From: Erysipelotrichaceae bacterium UBA2227
GTDB taxonomy: Bacteria > Bacillota_I > Bacilli_A > Erysipelotrichales > Erysipelotrichaceae
Assembly: GCA_002348095.1 (NCBI GenBank)
Contig: DDYT01000035.1
Span: 1 to 18,168, forward strand
Reading direction: 5' to 3'
Length of the DNA: 18,168 bases
Shown here: one piece after another, positions 1-7,788 of the stretch
How positions within the stretch are numbered: position 1 is the stretch's first letter
Layout: the number at the start of each line of letters is the position of its first letter
The notes under the pieces: model-generated
What the model saw: the letters and a program-made list of their open reading frames with translations, nothing else
Told to the model about the DNA's origin: nothing
The model's database searches: none
Translations under genes and position numbers: made by a program

Positions 1-549
1 AAGGGACTCGACATTCCCAATGTGACGCTGGTCGGTATTTTACAAGGAGATGCGGCCATGGGGCGGCCGGATTACCGTAGCGTAGAGAATACTTTTGCGA
101 TGATGGTTCAGGCCGCAGGACGCAGCGGACGCTCCAGCTTGGGGGGCGAAGTCATCATACAAGCCTATGATATCCGGCACTACGCCGTTCAATATGCCCG
201 AAATCAGGATTATGTTTCCTTCTTTAATCATGAAATGCGCTATCGTCACCAAGGCCAGTATCCGCCGTACACCTATCTGATCGCTTTGACGGTATCCGAT
301 GATCAATGGGAGAAAGCCCGCAGCCTGGCAGTCGAACTTTCCGGAATCTGCCGGATGGATGAGACATTCAAAACTTTAGGACCGGCGGATTTGGGCAAAA
401 TCAAAGGTAAATTCCGCTATCGGATCGTGTGTAAAGGCAAAGATTTGGAGCATATGAAAGCCTTTGTCCGAGCGCAGATCTTGCCAATCAAACGCAAGAG
501 TGGGAAAACACAAATCAGCATCAACGTATCGCCGATGGGCTTACCATAA
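1..549 (+). CDS. priA: Primosomal replication restart helicase PriA, C-terminal part (5' truncated)
   Basis: The frame is open from base 1, so the gene begins upstream; 182 C-terminal residues are present. PriA is a 3'-5' superfamily 2 DNA helicase that reloads the replisome at stalled forks. Visible are the helicase region KGLDIPNVTLVGIL at the start and the motif VI stretch MVQAAGRSGR, with arginine-finger-type arginines, near residues 33-46 of the fragment. A C-terminal region follows, matching the PriA tail by its YPPYTYLIAL and GPADLGKIKGKFRYRIVCKG segments. An internal ATG at base 22 lies inside the conserved helicase core and is not a real start. The stop is 13 bases before rsmB, whose ribosome binding site follows it directly. 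In Bacillus, def and fmt lie between priA and rsmB; neither is here. Identity is very likely. Confidence 0.93.
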   Translation, partial: KGLDIPNVTLVGILQGDAAMGRPDYRSVENTFAMMVQAAGRSGRSSLGGEVIIQAYDIRHYAVQYARNQDYVSFFNHEMRYRHQGQYPPYTYLIALTVSDDQWEKARSLAVELSGICRMDETFKTLGPADLGKIKGKFRYRIVCKGKDLEHMKAFVRAQILPIKRKSGKTQISINVSPMGLP

Positions 550-562
550 GGGAGGGCAGAAC

Positions 563-1813
563 ATGATCGCACGCGAAGAAGCTTACCATATCCTTAAACA
601 GGTCGTCATTCAAAAACAGTATGCCAATCTGCTGTTAAAAAACTGTACGGCCGAAGCTGTCGATATGCCCCTGATCACCCGCATCGTATACGGGACTTTA
701 CAGCATTATCGCTATCTTGAGTATCAGTGGGCTGATCTGATTAAAAAACGTCCGCCCGAAGAAATCGTGGTCCTTATCAATATGTCGGTCTATCAGCGCT
801 ACATGATGGACAAAGTGCCGCCTTATGCCATCATCAACGAGGCGGTCAGCATTGCCAAGAAAATCCTGAAAGGGCAGTATGCCGGTCTGGTCAATGCGGT
901 TTTGCGTCAGGTACTGACCCGTCACACCCGCCATGTCATCATGGAAAACAAGGCGGAGAAGCTGGCTATCGAAACCAGTCATCCGGTGTGGCTGGTGCAC
1001 ATGTGGCGCAAACAGCTGGGCGATGATATTACGGAAGCTATATGTCACAAAAACAATATGACCCCGCCGTTGCACGTACGTGTCAATCCGTTGAAAGCAA
1101 CCCTTGATCAGGTGTTGTCCTCGGGTTTCTTTGAGATATCCGATGCTGTATTAGGATCGCTGATTGCCGATCCAAAAATCGTCAGAGATGAAATGTTCAC
1201 CTCAGGCAAAGTGATCATTCAGGATGAAAACAGTCAGCGGGTCGTCGTGTTTGCGGATGTAAAACCGGGGGAGAAAGTGCTTGATGTGTGCAGCGCTCCG
1301 GGAACCAAGACCGTGCAAATGGCTGCGATCATGCAAAATCAGGGAAGCATCCTGGCTCTGGATGTTCACGGACACCGGATCAGACTGGTGGAAAGTCTGA
1401 TCGATAAAAGCGGAGCAACCATCGTTAAGGCGAAAGTTGCCGATGCCACGCATCTTCCTTTGTCAATCAAACATGAAACGTTTGATACCGTTCTGATCGA
1501 TGCGCCGTGCAGCGGACTGGGTGTCTTGCGTCGCAAACCGGACATAAAGATGACGATCCAACCCGCCGATCTGGATGATATCCAGAAGCTTCAGGCTGAA
1601 ATCCTCAATGAAACCTGCGACTGTGTGAAAGTCGGGGGCAAACTCATTTATGCGACCTGCACGATCAATAAAAAAGAAAATCAATTGCAAATACAAAACT
1701 TTCTGTCCGCTCATCCGCAGTTTGAACTGATCGATCAGCAGCAGTATCTGCCGCATCAGAGTGACGGGGACGGTTTTTACATGGCAAAACTTATCAGAGT
1801 GAGCGAAATATGA
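563..1813 (+). CDS. rsmB: 16S rRNA m5C967 methyltransferase RsmB
   Basis: A 416-residue protein that methylates cytosine 967 (E. coli numbering) of 16S rRNA using SAM. The N-terminal ~140 residues resemble the NusB-like RNA-binding domain (AYHILKQVV, INEAVSIAKK). The C-terminal half is a Rossmann methyltransferase: SAM-binding motif DVCSAPGTKT at residues 241-250, motif IV DAPCSG with C316, and motif VI YATCT with C366. In RsmB/Fmu the motif VI cysteine is the nucleophile and the motif IV cysteine assists product release. The frame extends upstream to 464, but I chose the ATG at 563 because AAGGGAGG at 548-555 precedes it at good spacing and the upstream residues overlap priA and look unlike the family. 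It is cotranscribed with priA and rlmN. Confidence 0.95.
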   Translation: MIAREEAYHILKQVVIQKQYANLLLKNCTAEAVDMPLITRIVYGTLQHYRYLEYQWADLIKKRPPEEIVVLINMSVYQRYMMDKVPPYAIINEAVSIAKKILKGQYAGLVNAVLRQVLTRHTRHVIMENKAEKLAIETSHPVWLVHMWRKQLGDDITEAICHKNNMTPPLHVRVNPLKATLDQVLSSGFFEISDAVLGSLIADPKIVRDEMFTSGKVIIQDENSQRVVVFADVKPGEKVLDVCSAPGTKTVQMAAIMQNQGSILALDVHGHRIRLVESLIDKSGATIVKAKVADATHLPLSIKHETFDTVLIDAPCSGLGVLRRKPDIKMTIQPADLDDIQKLQAEILNETCDCVKVGGKLIYATCTINKKENQLQIQNFLSAHPQFELIDQQQYLPHQSDGDGFYMAKLIRVSEI

Positions 1814-1835
1814 TAGAATATCTGATGGTGATGCA

Positions 1836-2873
1836 ATGAAGACGATTTATGATTACACCTATGACCAGCTGGGTGAACTGATGCTTTCCATCGGTGAGAA
1901 GAAATATCGCGGCCAGCAGCTGTTTGAATGGCTGTACCGCAAGCGCGTCACATCCATCGATGATATGACCGATATTTCTGTTAAACTCAAAGACTGGCTC
2001 AAAGACAACGTGCAGATGTCGCCCATCACGCTCAAAACGCGTCAGGTGGCCAGTGACGGCACGGTCAAATACTTGTTTGCGATGCAAGACGGGGCGTTGT
2101 GTGAAACGGTGCTGATGCACTACAGTTACGGCAAAAGCCTGTGTGTTTCCTCGCAAATCGGCTGCAACATGGGTTGCACTTTTTGTGCATCCGGCTTACT
2201 GAAGAAAACCCGCAACCTCACCAGCGGCGAAATGGTCGCTCAGGTGCTCTATGTCCAGCAAGAACTCGACCCGCAACAGGAAAGGGTCAGTCATGTCGTG
2301 GTCATGGGGACCGGTGAGCCGTTTGATAACTACGATAACGTACTCAACTTCTTATATACCATCAATCACGACCGCGGTCTGGCCATCGGTGCGCGTCATC
2401 TGACCGTATCGACCTGCGGACTGATCGAAGGCATCCGCAAGTTTGCGCATGAACCGATCCAAGTCAATCTGGCCATTTCGCTTCATGCTCCCAATGATGA
2501 ACTTCGGACATCGCTGATGCCTATCAATCGGGCCTATCCGTTGGCCGATCTGATGGACGCCATGCGATATTACATGTCGAAATCCAACCGAAGGGTCACC
2601 TATGAATATATCTTATTGCAAGGGGTCAATGATTCTGATGCCCATGCCCGTCAGCTCGCCGATCTGATACGAGGACAGAATGCTTATGTCAATTTGATTC
2701 CGTACAATCCGGTCGATGAGCACGGATTCAAAAAAGTCGGGGTCAAAGAAGCTTTGCGTTTTTATGATCAGCTGCATAGGGCTGGGGTCAAATGTACGCT
2801 GCGACAGGAACACGGGGCGGACATCGATGCGGCTTGCGGGCAGCTGAGAGCCAAACACGAAAGGAAACGATGA
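1836..2873 (+). CDS. rlmN: Dual-specificity rRNA/tRNA adenine-C2 methyltransferase RlmN
   Basis: A 345-residue radical SAM enzyme that methylates C2 of A2503 in 23S rRNA and of A37 in some tRNAs. The [4Fe-4S] motif CxxxCxxC is at C110, C114 and C117. The two cysteines used in the ping-pong methyl transfer are also present: C103 in CVSSQIGC and C334 in DIDAACGQL near the C-terminus. GTGEP and SLHAPND segments fit the RlmN/Cfr family; the housekeeping context makes RlmN far more likely than the resistance enzyme Cfr. The start is 22 bases after rsmB ends. Its Shine-Dalgarno is weak (GATGGTGA), so translation may be partly coupled to rsmB. The stop at 2871-2873 lies one base before the stp start. 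Confidence 0.96.
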   Translation: MKTIYDYTYDQLGELMLSIGEKKYRGQQLFEWLYRKRVTSIDDMTDISVKLKDWLKDNVQMSPITLKTRQVASDGTVKYLFAMQDGALCETVLMHYSYGKSLCVSSQIGCNMGCTFCASGLLKKTRNLTSGEMVAQVLYVQQELDPQQERVSHVVVMGTGEPFDNYDNVLNFLYTINHDRGLAIGARHLTVSTCGLIEGIRKFAHEPIQVNLAISLHAPNDELRTSLMPINRAYPLADLMDAMRYYMSKSNRRVTYEYILLQGVNDSDAHARQLADLIRGQNAYVNLIPYNPVDEHGFKKVGVKEALRFYDQLHRAGVKCTLRQEHGADIDAACGQLRAKHERKR

Positions 2874-2874
2874 T

Positions 2875-3612
2875 ATGAATATTGCAGGAGCCAGCGATCG
2901 CGGCTACCTTCGCGCAAACAACCAGGACAGCTATACGATTCAACGCACATCGGATGCGGTTTTGGCCGTGGTGTGCGATGGGATCGGCGGAGCGCGGGCA
3001 GGGGATGTTGCATCGTCGGTTGCCTGCCGGATGATGGATGAGCAGTTTATTACGAAACAGACGTTTAATAATCTTGATGACGTTCGTCAATGGCTTAAAA
3101 GTGCTATCGCGCAAGTCAATCAGCACATCGTTGCTTTATCACGCAATATCGAAGATTATCAGGGAATGGGCACCACGATGGTCGCAGCCCTGATTACACC
3201 CTTTGGTATAGTATGTGCCAATGTCGGAGACAGTCGCATTTACGCCGTCAGCGATCGTCTGGTATTGCTCAGCGATGATCATACCCTGGTCAATGAGTTG
3301 GTTAAGCTGGGTAAAATCAGCATTGAAGATGCCCAGCGTCATCCTAACCGCAACATGCTGACCAATGCCATCGGCATCGGCTTTCAGATCGATATCGATG
3401 TTTTTGACATCGAAGAAAGTTATGATTACCTGCTGCTTTGCAGTGACGGTTTGCATGGCTATGTCGATATGGGCGATGTAGTAACGGAAATCCTTGGGAA
3501 CAAAGATGTTGAATCCAAAGTAAAAGAACTGATTTTATTAGCCAACCAATCCGGCGGTTATGACAATACGACCGTCATCCTATGCGAATTGCGAGGTGAA
3601 GGTCATGAGTGA
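2875..3612 (+). CDS. stp: PP2C-type protein Ser/Thr phosphatase Stp (PrpC-like)
   Basis: A 245-residue PPM/PP2C phosphatase, the expected partner that dephosphorylates PrkC and its targets. Family motifs occur in order: SDRG..R.NNQD at residues 7-18, metal-binding VCDGIGG at 33-39 with D35, GMGTTMVAALI, NVGDSRIY, CSDGLHGY with D191, and YDNTTVI with D230. Conserved aspartates for the binuclear Mn/Mg centre are therefore intact. Usual bacterial length is about 240-250 residues. AAGGA at 2861-2865 precedes the ATG. The 3' end overlaps the kinase start by 8 bases (ATGAGTGA), so the pair is probably translationally coupled and made in fixed proportion. It acts in the cytoplasm. Confidence 0.94.
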   Translation: MNIAGASDRGYLRANNQDSYTIQRTSDAVLAVVCDGIGGARAGDVASSVACRMMDEQFITKQTFNNLDDVRQWLKSAIAQVNQHIVALSRNIEDYQGMGTTMVAALITPFGIVCANVGDSRIYAVSDRLVLLSDDHTLVNELVKLGKISIEDAQRHPNRNMLTNAIGIGFQIDIDVFDIEESYDYLLLCSDGLHGYVDMGDVVTEILGNKDVESKVKELILLANQSGGYDNTTVILCELRGEGHE

Positions 3613-5263
3613 GATGATCAAAAACCGCTACATGATCGTATCACGCTTGGGTGAAGGCGGCATGGCCGATGTTTATCTGGCCGTGGATACCTTGCTCAAC
3701 CGTGAAGTGGCTGTCAAAGTGCTGCGTGGCGAACTGTCAAGTGATGCGGTGTCTTTGCTGCGTTTTAAACGGGAAGCCAATGCGGTAAGTACGCTCAATC
3801 ACCGCAACATCGTCGAGATTTATGATGTCGGTGAAGAAGAGGGCAAACATTTTATCGTGATGGAGCTGGTGCGCGGTAAAACACTCAAACAATTGATATC
3901 CCAGCGCGGGGCCATGGATAAAGAAGAAGCACTGGTCATTATGAAACAGCTGATTGCAGCTGTGATGGAAGCGCATCGCAACAACATCATCCATCGTGAT
4001 ATCAAACCGCAAAATGTCTTGGTCAAAGACGACGGTACCGTGAAAATTACAGACTTTGGGATCGCGCTGGCACAGGATGCCATGCAGCTGACCCAAACGG
4101 ATGCGGTGATGGGTTCGGTCCATTATCTGGCACCCGAATGTGCTCGCGGTGAAGCGGCCAGCAGTCAGAGCGATGTGTATTCGTTGGGAATCGTGCTGTA
4201 TGAACTGCTGCGCGGGGAAGTGCCCTTTACCGGGGATGCTCCTGTGCAAATTGCCATTAAGCATATGCGGGAGGAAGTCCCCAGTATCCGTGAATTTAAC
4301 CCGACCTTACCGCAGTCACTGGAAAACATTATCATCAAAGCGACTGCTAAGAATAAAAATCTCCGCTATAAGTCAGTCAAGGAGATGGGCGATGACTTGC
4401 AGAGTTGTCTGAGTCCAAATCGTGTCAAAGAAGCCAAGATCGTCTTGGCTGACGATGGAATGGACAGTTCGACAATCGTGATCGACCAGGTGTCCGCGGC
4501 TGAACCGGTGACAGAATCAAAATCACCGATTGCGACGATTCTGGCAGCTTTGGGCATCAGCGGCATCATTATCGCTTTGGCTTTTGCGGTGATATCCATG
4601 TTTTCACCCGGACCGATCGATGACCGTTATACCAATGTCCCGGATCTGACCGGACTTAATTATGCACAGGCCAAACTGGCATTGGAAGAAAAAGGTCTGT
4701 CCTTATCCAATAACGTTCTCTATTCTTTGACCGAAGACATCCCATCCGGGCAGATCATTTCCTTTTCACCGGCTGAGGGCACACGCGTTGAAAAGGGCAG
4801 TCTGGTCACGATCACTATCTCCGAAGGAATCTATTTTATCGTGGGTAACTATACCGGAAAAACACTAGAGGAAGTGCGGGCTCTGTTGTCGGGTACGCGC
4901 ATTACGATCCGCAGCGAAAATGAACCGTCCGCAACAGTGACGCCCGGGACGATCATCCGTCAGGAACTGCTGTTAGCCGGGGACCGATTGGATCCGCGCC
5001 GGTCGTATGAGATCAAACTGGTCGTAGCTTCCTATGTCGAGTGGGTAATCCCACCTTCGATCATCGGTATGAGGATCGACGAGGCTTCGCGCATGATTGA
5101 AAACATGGGGCTTAAAGTTACACTGAGCCGACTTTCGACCGAAGGTCTGAGCGAAGAAGAACTTGAGAAAATCGTCTATAATGTCGTTACCACGGTTTCA
5201 CCCGGGGTCGGCAGCCTGTATATCCAGTTTGAGAATTCATCGATCATCCTGTACTATTACTAA
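3605..5263 (+). CDS. prkC: PASTA-domain Ser/Thr protein kinase PrkC (Stk1/PknB type)
   Basis: A 552-residue membrane kinase that senses peptidoglycan or lipid II fragments and phosphorylates cell-wall, division and translation proteins. The cytoplasmic Hanks kinase domain spans roughly residues 8-275: glycine loop LGEGGMADVYLA, ATP-contacting K38, catalytic loop HRDIKPQN with D132, DFG in ITDFGIA, and APE. A juxtamembrane linker leads to one transmembrane helix near 309-333. Three PASTA-like repeats follow outside the membrane, about 342-408, 409-476 and 477-552; the second and third are divergent. The frame extends up to 3560, but the ATG at 3605 has GAGGTG at 3593-3598 and gives the usual short N-terminus. 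Overlap with stp supports a signalling pair; rsgA follows after 9 bases, and RsgA (CpgA) is a known PrkC substrate in Bacillus. Confidence 0.95.
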   Translation: MSEMIKNRYMIVSRLGEGGMADVYLAVDTLLNREVAVKVLRGELSSDAVSLLRFKREANAVSTLNHRNIVEIYDVGEEEGKHFIVMELVRGKTLKQLISQRGAMDKEEALVIMKQLIAAVMEAHRNNIIHRDIKPQNVLVKDDGTVKITDFGIALAQDAMQLTQTDAVMGSVHYLAPECARGEAASSQSDVYSLGIVLYELLRGEVPFTGDAPVQIAIKHMREEVPSIREFNPTLPQSLENIIIKATAKNKNLRYKSVKEMGDDLQSCLSPNRVKEAKIVLADDGMDSSTIVIDQVSAAEPVTESKSPIATILAALGISGIIIALAFAVISMFSPGPIDDRYTNVPDLTGLNYAQAKLALEEKGLSLSNNVLYSLTEDIPSGQIISFSPAEGTRVEKGSLVTITISEGIYFIVGNYTGKTLEEVRALLSGTRITIRSENEPSATVTPGTIIRQELLLAGDRLDPRRSYEIKLVVASYVEWVIPPSIIGMRIDEASRMIENMGLKVTLSRLSTEGLSEEELEKIVYNVVTTVSPGVGSLYIQFENSSIILYYY

Positions 5264-5272
5264 GGAGAAGGC

Positions 5273-6139
5273 ATGCCAAAAGCAAGAGTCATCAAAATCA
5301 TTTCCAATCACTATACGGTGTTTACCGAAGACGGTCAGCGTCTTGATGCTGTGGCCATGGGAAAACTTCGGCTTAAAAAATCCCCGGTAGTCGGTGATTG
5401 GGTAATCATCGAGAATCTGTCGGACAAATGGGGTATTCAAAGCATCGAACCACGTTTTAATGAGCTTGTACGGCCGCTGATTGCCAATGTCGATCAGGCG
5501 ATGATCGTCATGTCTCTGATTCAGCCGGACTTTTCGACGACGCTGTTGGACAGACTCATATTTCTGATCAGTTATGCCAACATCGAGCCGCTGATCGTAG
5601 TTACCAAATGCGACCTGTTGCCTATGGATGATCCGATTTATAAGACGATTGCCGAATATCAGAAGGCGGGTTATCGTGTCTTGTTCACCGGCCGGGGCAT
5701 GTCGGTCGATCCGATCAAAGAAGCACTTAAGAATAAAGTCACAGTACTTACCGGGCAAAGCGGTGCCGGCAAATCCTCACTGATCAACCGGATCGACGGT
5801 TCTTTCGAACTGATCACCCAAGAGATTTCCAAAGCTTTGGGACGGGGGAAACATACGACCCGTCACAGCGAACTGCACTATGTAGCGCAGGGATGGGTTG
5901 CGGATACTCCGGGATTTTCTTCCCTGGACTTCTCGATGATCGATAAGGATGTATTTCGCTGGATCATCCCGGACTTCAAACCGGTCATGGGCAATTGTAA
6001 ATTTCGCAACTGCATGCATCAAAACGAGCCGGGATGTGCTGTCAAAGCGGCCGTTGAAAAGAATGAAATATCGTTGATCCGCTATGAAAATTATGTGGAA
6101 TGCCTGAAAATGATCGACGAAGAAAGGAAACCGTTATGA
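5273..6139 (+). CDS. rsgA: Ribosome small-subunit biogenesis GTPase RsgA (YjeQ/CpgA)
   Basis: A 288-residue circularly permuted GTPase that checks late 30S subunit maturation. The G motifs appear in the family's permuted order: G4 as TKCD at residues 111-114 (usually NKxD), then G1 P-loop GQSGAGKS at 161-168, then G3 DTPG at 211-214. An N-terminal OB-fold of about 70 residues precedes the GTPase, and a C-terminal zinc-knuckle carries ligands C242, C247, H249 and C255. AAGGAGAAGGC sits immediately before the ATG. The last four bases overlap the rpe start as ATGA, so the two are coupled. The threonine at the first G4 position is a mild departure also known in other family members. Confidence in identity is very high. 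Confidence 0.96.
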   Translation: MPKARVIKIISNHYTVFTEDGQRLDAVAMGKLRLKKSPVVGDWVIIENLSDKWGIQSIEPRFNELVRPLIANVDQAMIVMSLIQPDFSTTLLDRLIFLISYANIEPLIVVTKCDLLPMDDPIYKTIAEYQKAGYRVLFTGRGMSVDPIKEALKNKVTVLTGQSGAGKSSLINRIDGSFELITQEISKALGRGKHTTRHSELHYVAQGWVADTPGFSSLDFSMIDKDVFRWIIPDFKPVMGNCKFRNCMHQNEPGCAVKAAVEKNEISLIRYENYVECLKMIDEERKPL

Positions 6140-6786
6140 CCATCATCGCACCTTCAGTCTTGTCTCTGGATTACAGTCGGTTTAGCGAGCAAATTGCGGA
6201 CTTGCACCGGTCAAAAGCGCAATGGCTTCATTTCGACGTCATGGACGGACATTTCGTGCCCAACCTGACTTTTGGTCCAGACATCCTGAAAGCCTTCAGG
6301 AAAGCATCGCATTTGTTTATGGATGTGCATCTGATGGTGGACGATCCGGATTACTTTTCGGATGTGTTCATTGATGCCGGAGCACAAATGATCACATTTC
6401 ACACCGAAGCACTCAACGATGATCCTGTGCGCATATCGGCGCTGATTGATAAAATCAAAGCGCGTCATGTTAAGGTCGGACTGACGATCAAACCCAAAAC
6501 ACCCGTGGATATTCTTCTTCCGTATATCACTGAGGTAGATATGTTATTGATCATGTCGGTCGAACCGGGGTTTGGCGGCCAGGCTTTTATGCCTCAATCA
6601 CTGGATAAGATCGCTGTGTTGCGCAAGGCAATCGATCAAACGGGAGCTCATGCACTCATTCAGGTCGATGGCGGGATCAACGGTCATACCGCAACCCTTG
6701 TCAAAGATGCCGGTGCTGATGTGCTGGTGGCAGGAAGTTACATTTTTTCCGGTAATATCGTTGCGGCTGTGGAGAGCTTATGTTAA
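6136..6786 (+). CDS. rpe: Ribulose-phosphate 3-epimerase
   Basis: A 216-residue TIM-barrel enzyme that interconverts D-ribulose 5-phosphate and D-xylulose 5-phosphate in the pentose phosphate pathway, in the cytoplasm. Metal ligands and catalytic residues are H32, D34 (in HFDVMDGHFVPN), H65 (DVHLMV) and D178 (QVDGGIN); the two aspartates are the acid-base pair. The flexible loop MSVEPGFGGQ at 140-149 and a phosphate-binding VAGSYIF segment near the end complete the signature. The frame is open from 6100, but ATG 6136 is preferred: AGAAAGGA lies 7 bases upstream, ATGA overlaps the rsgA stop, and MTIIAPSVLS is the canonical N-terminus. The 3' end overlaps thiN by 7 bases. Confidence 0.97.
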   Translation: MTIIAPSVLSLDYSRFSEQIADLHRSKAQWLHFDVMDGHFVPNLTFGPDILKAFRKASHLFMDVHLMVDDPDYFSDVFIDAGAQMITFHTEALNDDPVRISALIDKIKARHVKVGLTIKPKTPVDILLPYITEVDMLLIMSVEPGFGGQAFMPQSLDKIAVLRKAIDQTGAHALIQVDGGINGHTATLVKDAGADVLVAGSYIFSGNIVAAVESLC

Positions 6787-7376
6787 GAGCGCTTTTAATC
6801 GCATCGATGACACGATCTTTGCCGGATTGGCCGGCGGATTTTATCGTCGGGATCGACCGTGGTGCTTTGTTTTGTGTTCAAAACAGAATATCGATGGATA
6901 TCGCGATCGGTGACTTTGATTCGGTCAGCGAAACTGAACTTGAATCGATCAGATCAAATTGCAAAGAAATCATCCGTCTGGATCCGGTCAAGGATGTCAC
7001 GGATACGCAGGCAGCTCTTGAACTCGTTGCATCGGCAGAAGAAATATGGCTGTGCGGCGGTCTTGGCGGCCGAATCGATCATCAGCTGATTAATATCGGA
7101 TTGGTCAGATCCGATCTGCGTATGAAACTTTGGGATGAGCAGCATCTGATTTATGCGGTCTCCGGCGAAAAGAATATTAAAAAAGCGGGTTACCGCTATT
7201 TGTCATTATTTGCTGCCCAACCATCTGTGGTCAGTCTGACAGGAGTGAAGTATCCGCTGACAGACAGAAAGATTGATCTCTCTGACTTGTATCTGGTGAG
7301 CAATGAAATCTTGGAAGAAGAAGCTTACTTTACAGTTGAAGGTCGTGTGCTTGTCATCCAAAGCAATGATGCATAA
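6780..7376 (+). CDS. thiN: Thiamine pyrophosphokinase
   Basis: A 198-residue enzyme that transfers pyrophosphate from ATP to thiamine, making the cofactor thiamine pyrophosphate directly. Recognisable motifs are IGDFDS at residues 43-48, the KDVTDTQAAL block at 71-80, GGLGGRIDH at 93-101, and GVKYPL in the C-terminal beta-sandwich domain that binds thiamine. The protein is slightly shorter at the N-terminus than many homologues (about 210 residues). The ATG overlaps the rpe stop (ATGTTAA), and no clear independent ribosome binding site is seen, so translation is probably coupled to rpe. It is the last gene of the + strand operon; the terminator begins just after the stop. In Bacillus spoVM follows here, but the gap to rpmB is too small to hold it. 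Confidence 0.93.
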   Translation: MLRALLIASMTRSLPDWPADFIVGIDRGALFCVQNRISMDIAIGDFDSVSETELESIRSNCKEIIRLDPVKDVTDTQAALELVASAEEIWLCGGLGGRIDHQLINIGLVRSDLRMKLWDEQHLIYAVSGEKNIKKAGYRYLSLFAAQPSVVSLTGVKYPLTDRKIDLSDLYLVSNEILEEEAYFTVEGRVLVIQSNDA

Positions 7377-7405
7377 AAAAAACGGTTGACACCGTTTGTT
7401 TTTTT
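7377..7405. terminator. Bidirectional intrinsic terminator between thiN and rpmB
   Basis: A perfect 7-bp stem AAACGGT/ACCGTTT (7380-7386 with 7391-7397) closes a TGAC loop. It is followed by GTTTTTTT on the + strand and, read on the - strand, by a run of eight T. It can therefore end both the priA-thiN operon and the convergent rpmB transcript. The T-run touches the rpmB stop codon. Confidence 0.9.
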
Positions 7406-7595
7406 AGGCAGCTTGCTGGGCTTTTAATGCTTTTAAGGCGCGGGTGGAAATACGGATTTTTTGCGGCTTTCCATCGACCATCACTTTAACTTTTTGCAGG
7501 TTGACATTCCATTTCCGACGTGTAGCACGAAGTGAATGAGAACGTTTGTTTCCAGATAATGCCTTCTTACCGGATACGGCGCATACTCTTGACAT
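7404..7595 (-). CDS. rpmB: 50S ribosomal protein L28 (bL28)
   Basis: A 63-residue basic protein of the large ribosomal subunit. The N-terminus MSRVCAVSGKKALSGNKRSHS and the following TRRKWNVNLQKVKV segment match the bL28 family in motif and length. The usual zinc-ribbon cysteines are not complete (one cysteine, C5, near the start). A strong AAAGGGGGG ribosome binding site precedes the ATG, as expected for an abundant protein. It is transcribed alone, against the direction of the upstream housekeeping operon, from the promoter at 7634-7662. Its neighbourhood next to thiN is the conserved Firmicutes arrangement. Confidence 0.96.
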   Translation of the reverse strand: MSRVCAVSGKKALSGNKRSHSLRATRRKWNVNLQKVKVMVDGKPQKIRISTRALKALKAQQAA

Positions 7596-7633
7596 ACCGT
7601 AACCCCCCTTTCTTGTCTTATTTGTGCTTGTAA

Positions 7634-7662
7634 ACTATATCATAGGTCAATTCAAATTGCAA
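7634..7662 (-). promoter_or_regulatory. Probable SigA promoter of rpmB
   Basis: Read on the - strand, TTGCAA (7657-7662) is separated by 17 bases from TATAGT (7634-7639). A TG one base before the -10 gives an extended -10 element. It lies about 40 bases before the rpmB start codon. Confidence 0.7.
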
Positions 7663-7726
7663 GTGTTAACAAACAGTTTGAGCACGGATTTTACAGTCAA
7701 AAGAAGGGTATGGACTTATAAAAATC

Positions 7727-7755
7727 TTTTTTATCAAACACATTTGTGCTATGAT
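7727..7755 (+). promoter_or_regulatory. Possible promoter of the ftsA-ftsZ operon
   Basis: An extended -10 element, TGC followed by TATGAT at 7750-7755, lies about 33 bases before the ftsA-like start. The -35 position 17 bases upstream is only a T-run (TTTTTT, 7727-7732), so activity would lean on the extended -10. The A/T inverted repeat ATAAAAA-TC-TTTTTTAT at 7718-7734 overlaps the -35 slot; it could be an operator or simply A/T-rich promoter DNA. Confidence 0.45.
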
Positions 7756-7788
7756 GTACTCGTATGGTTGTGAAAGGATTTGTACGCA

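Noticed and set aside
464..562. Upstream extension of rsmB to an ATG at 464 (33 extra residues)
   Set aside because: It overlaps priA coding sequence in another frame, lacks a ribosome binding site, and the residues do not look like RsmB. ATG 563 has AAGGGAGG.
3737..4264. Long antisense open frame inside prkC (and similar antisense frames across the other genes)
   Set aside because: They mirror the codon pattern of well-supported genes on the opposite strand, have no ribosome binding site, and their translations show no recognisable domain.
7780..7788. TTG start three codons before the chosen ftsA start
   Set aside because: AAAGGA would be only one base from the TTG, too close for initiation; it is well placed for ATG 7789.
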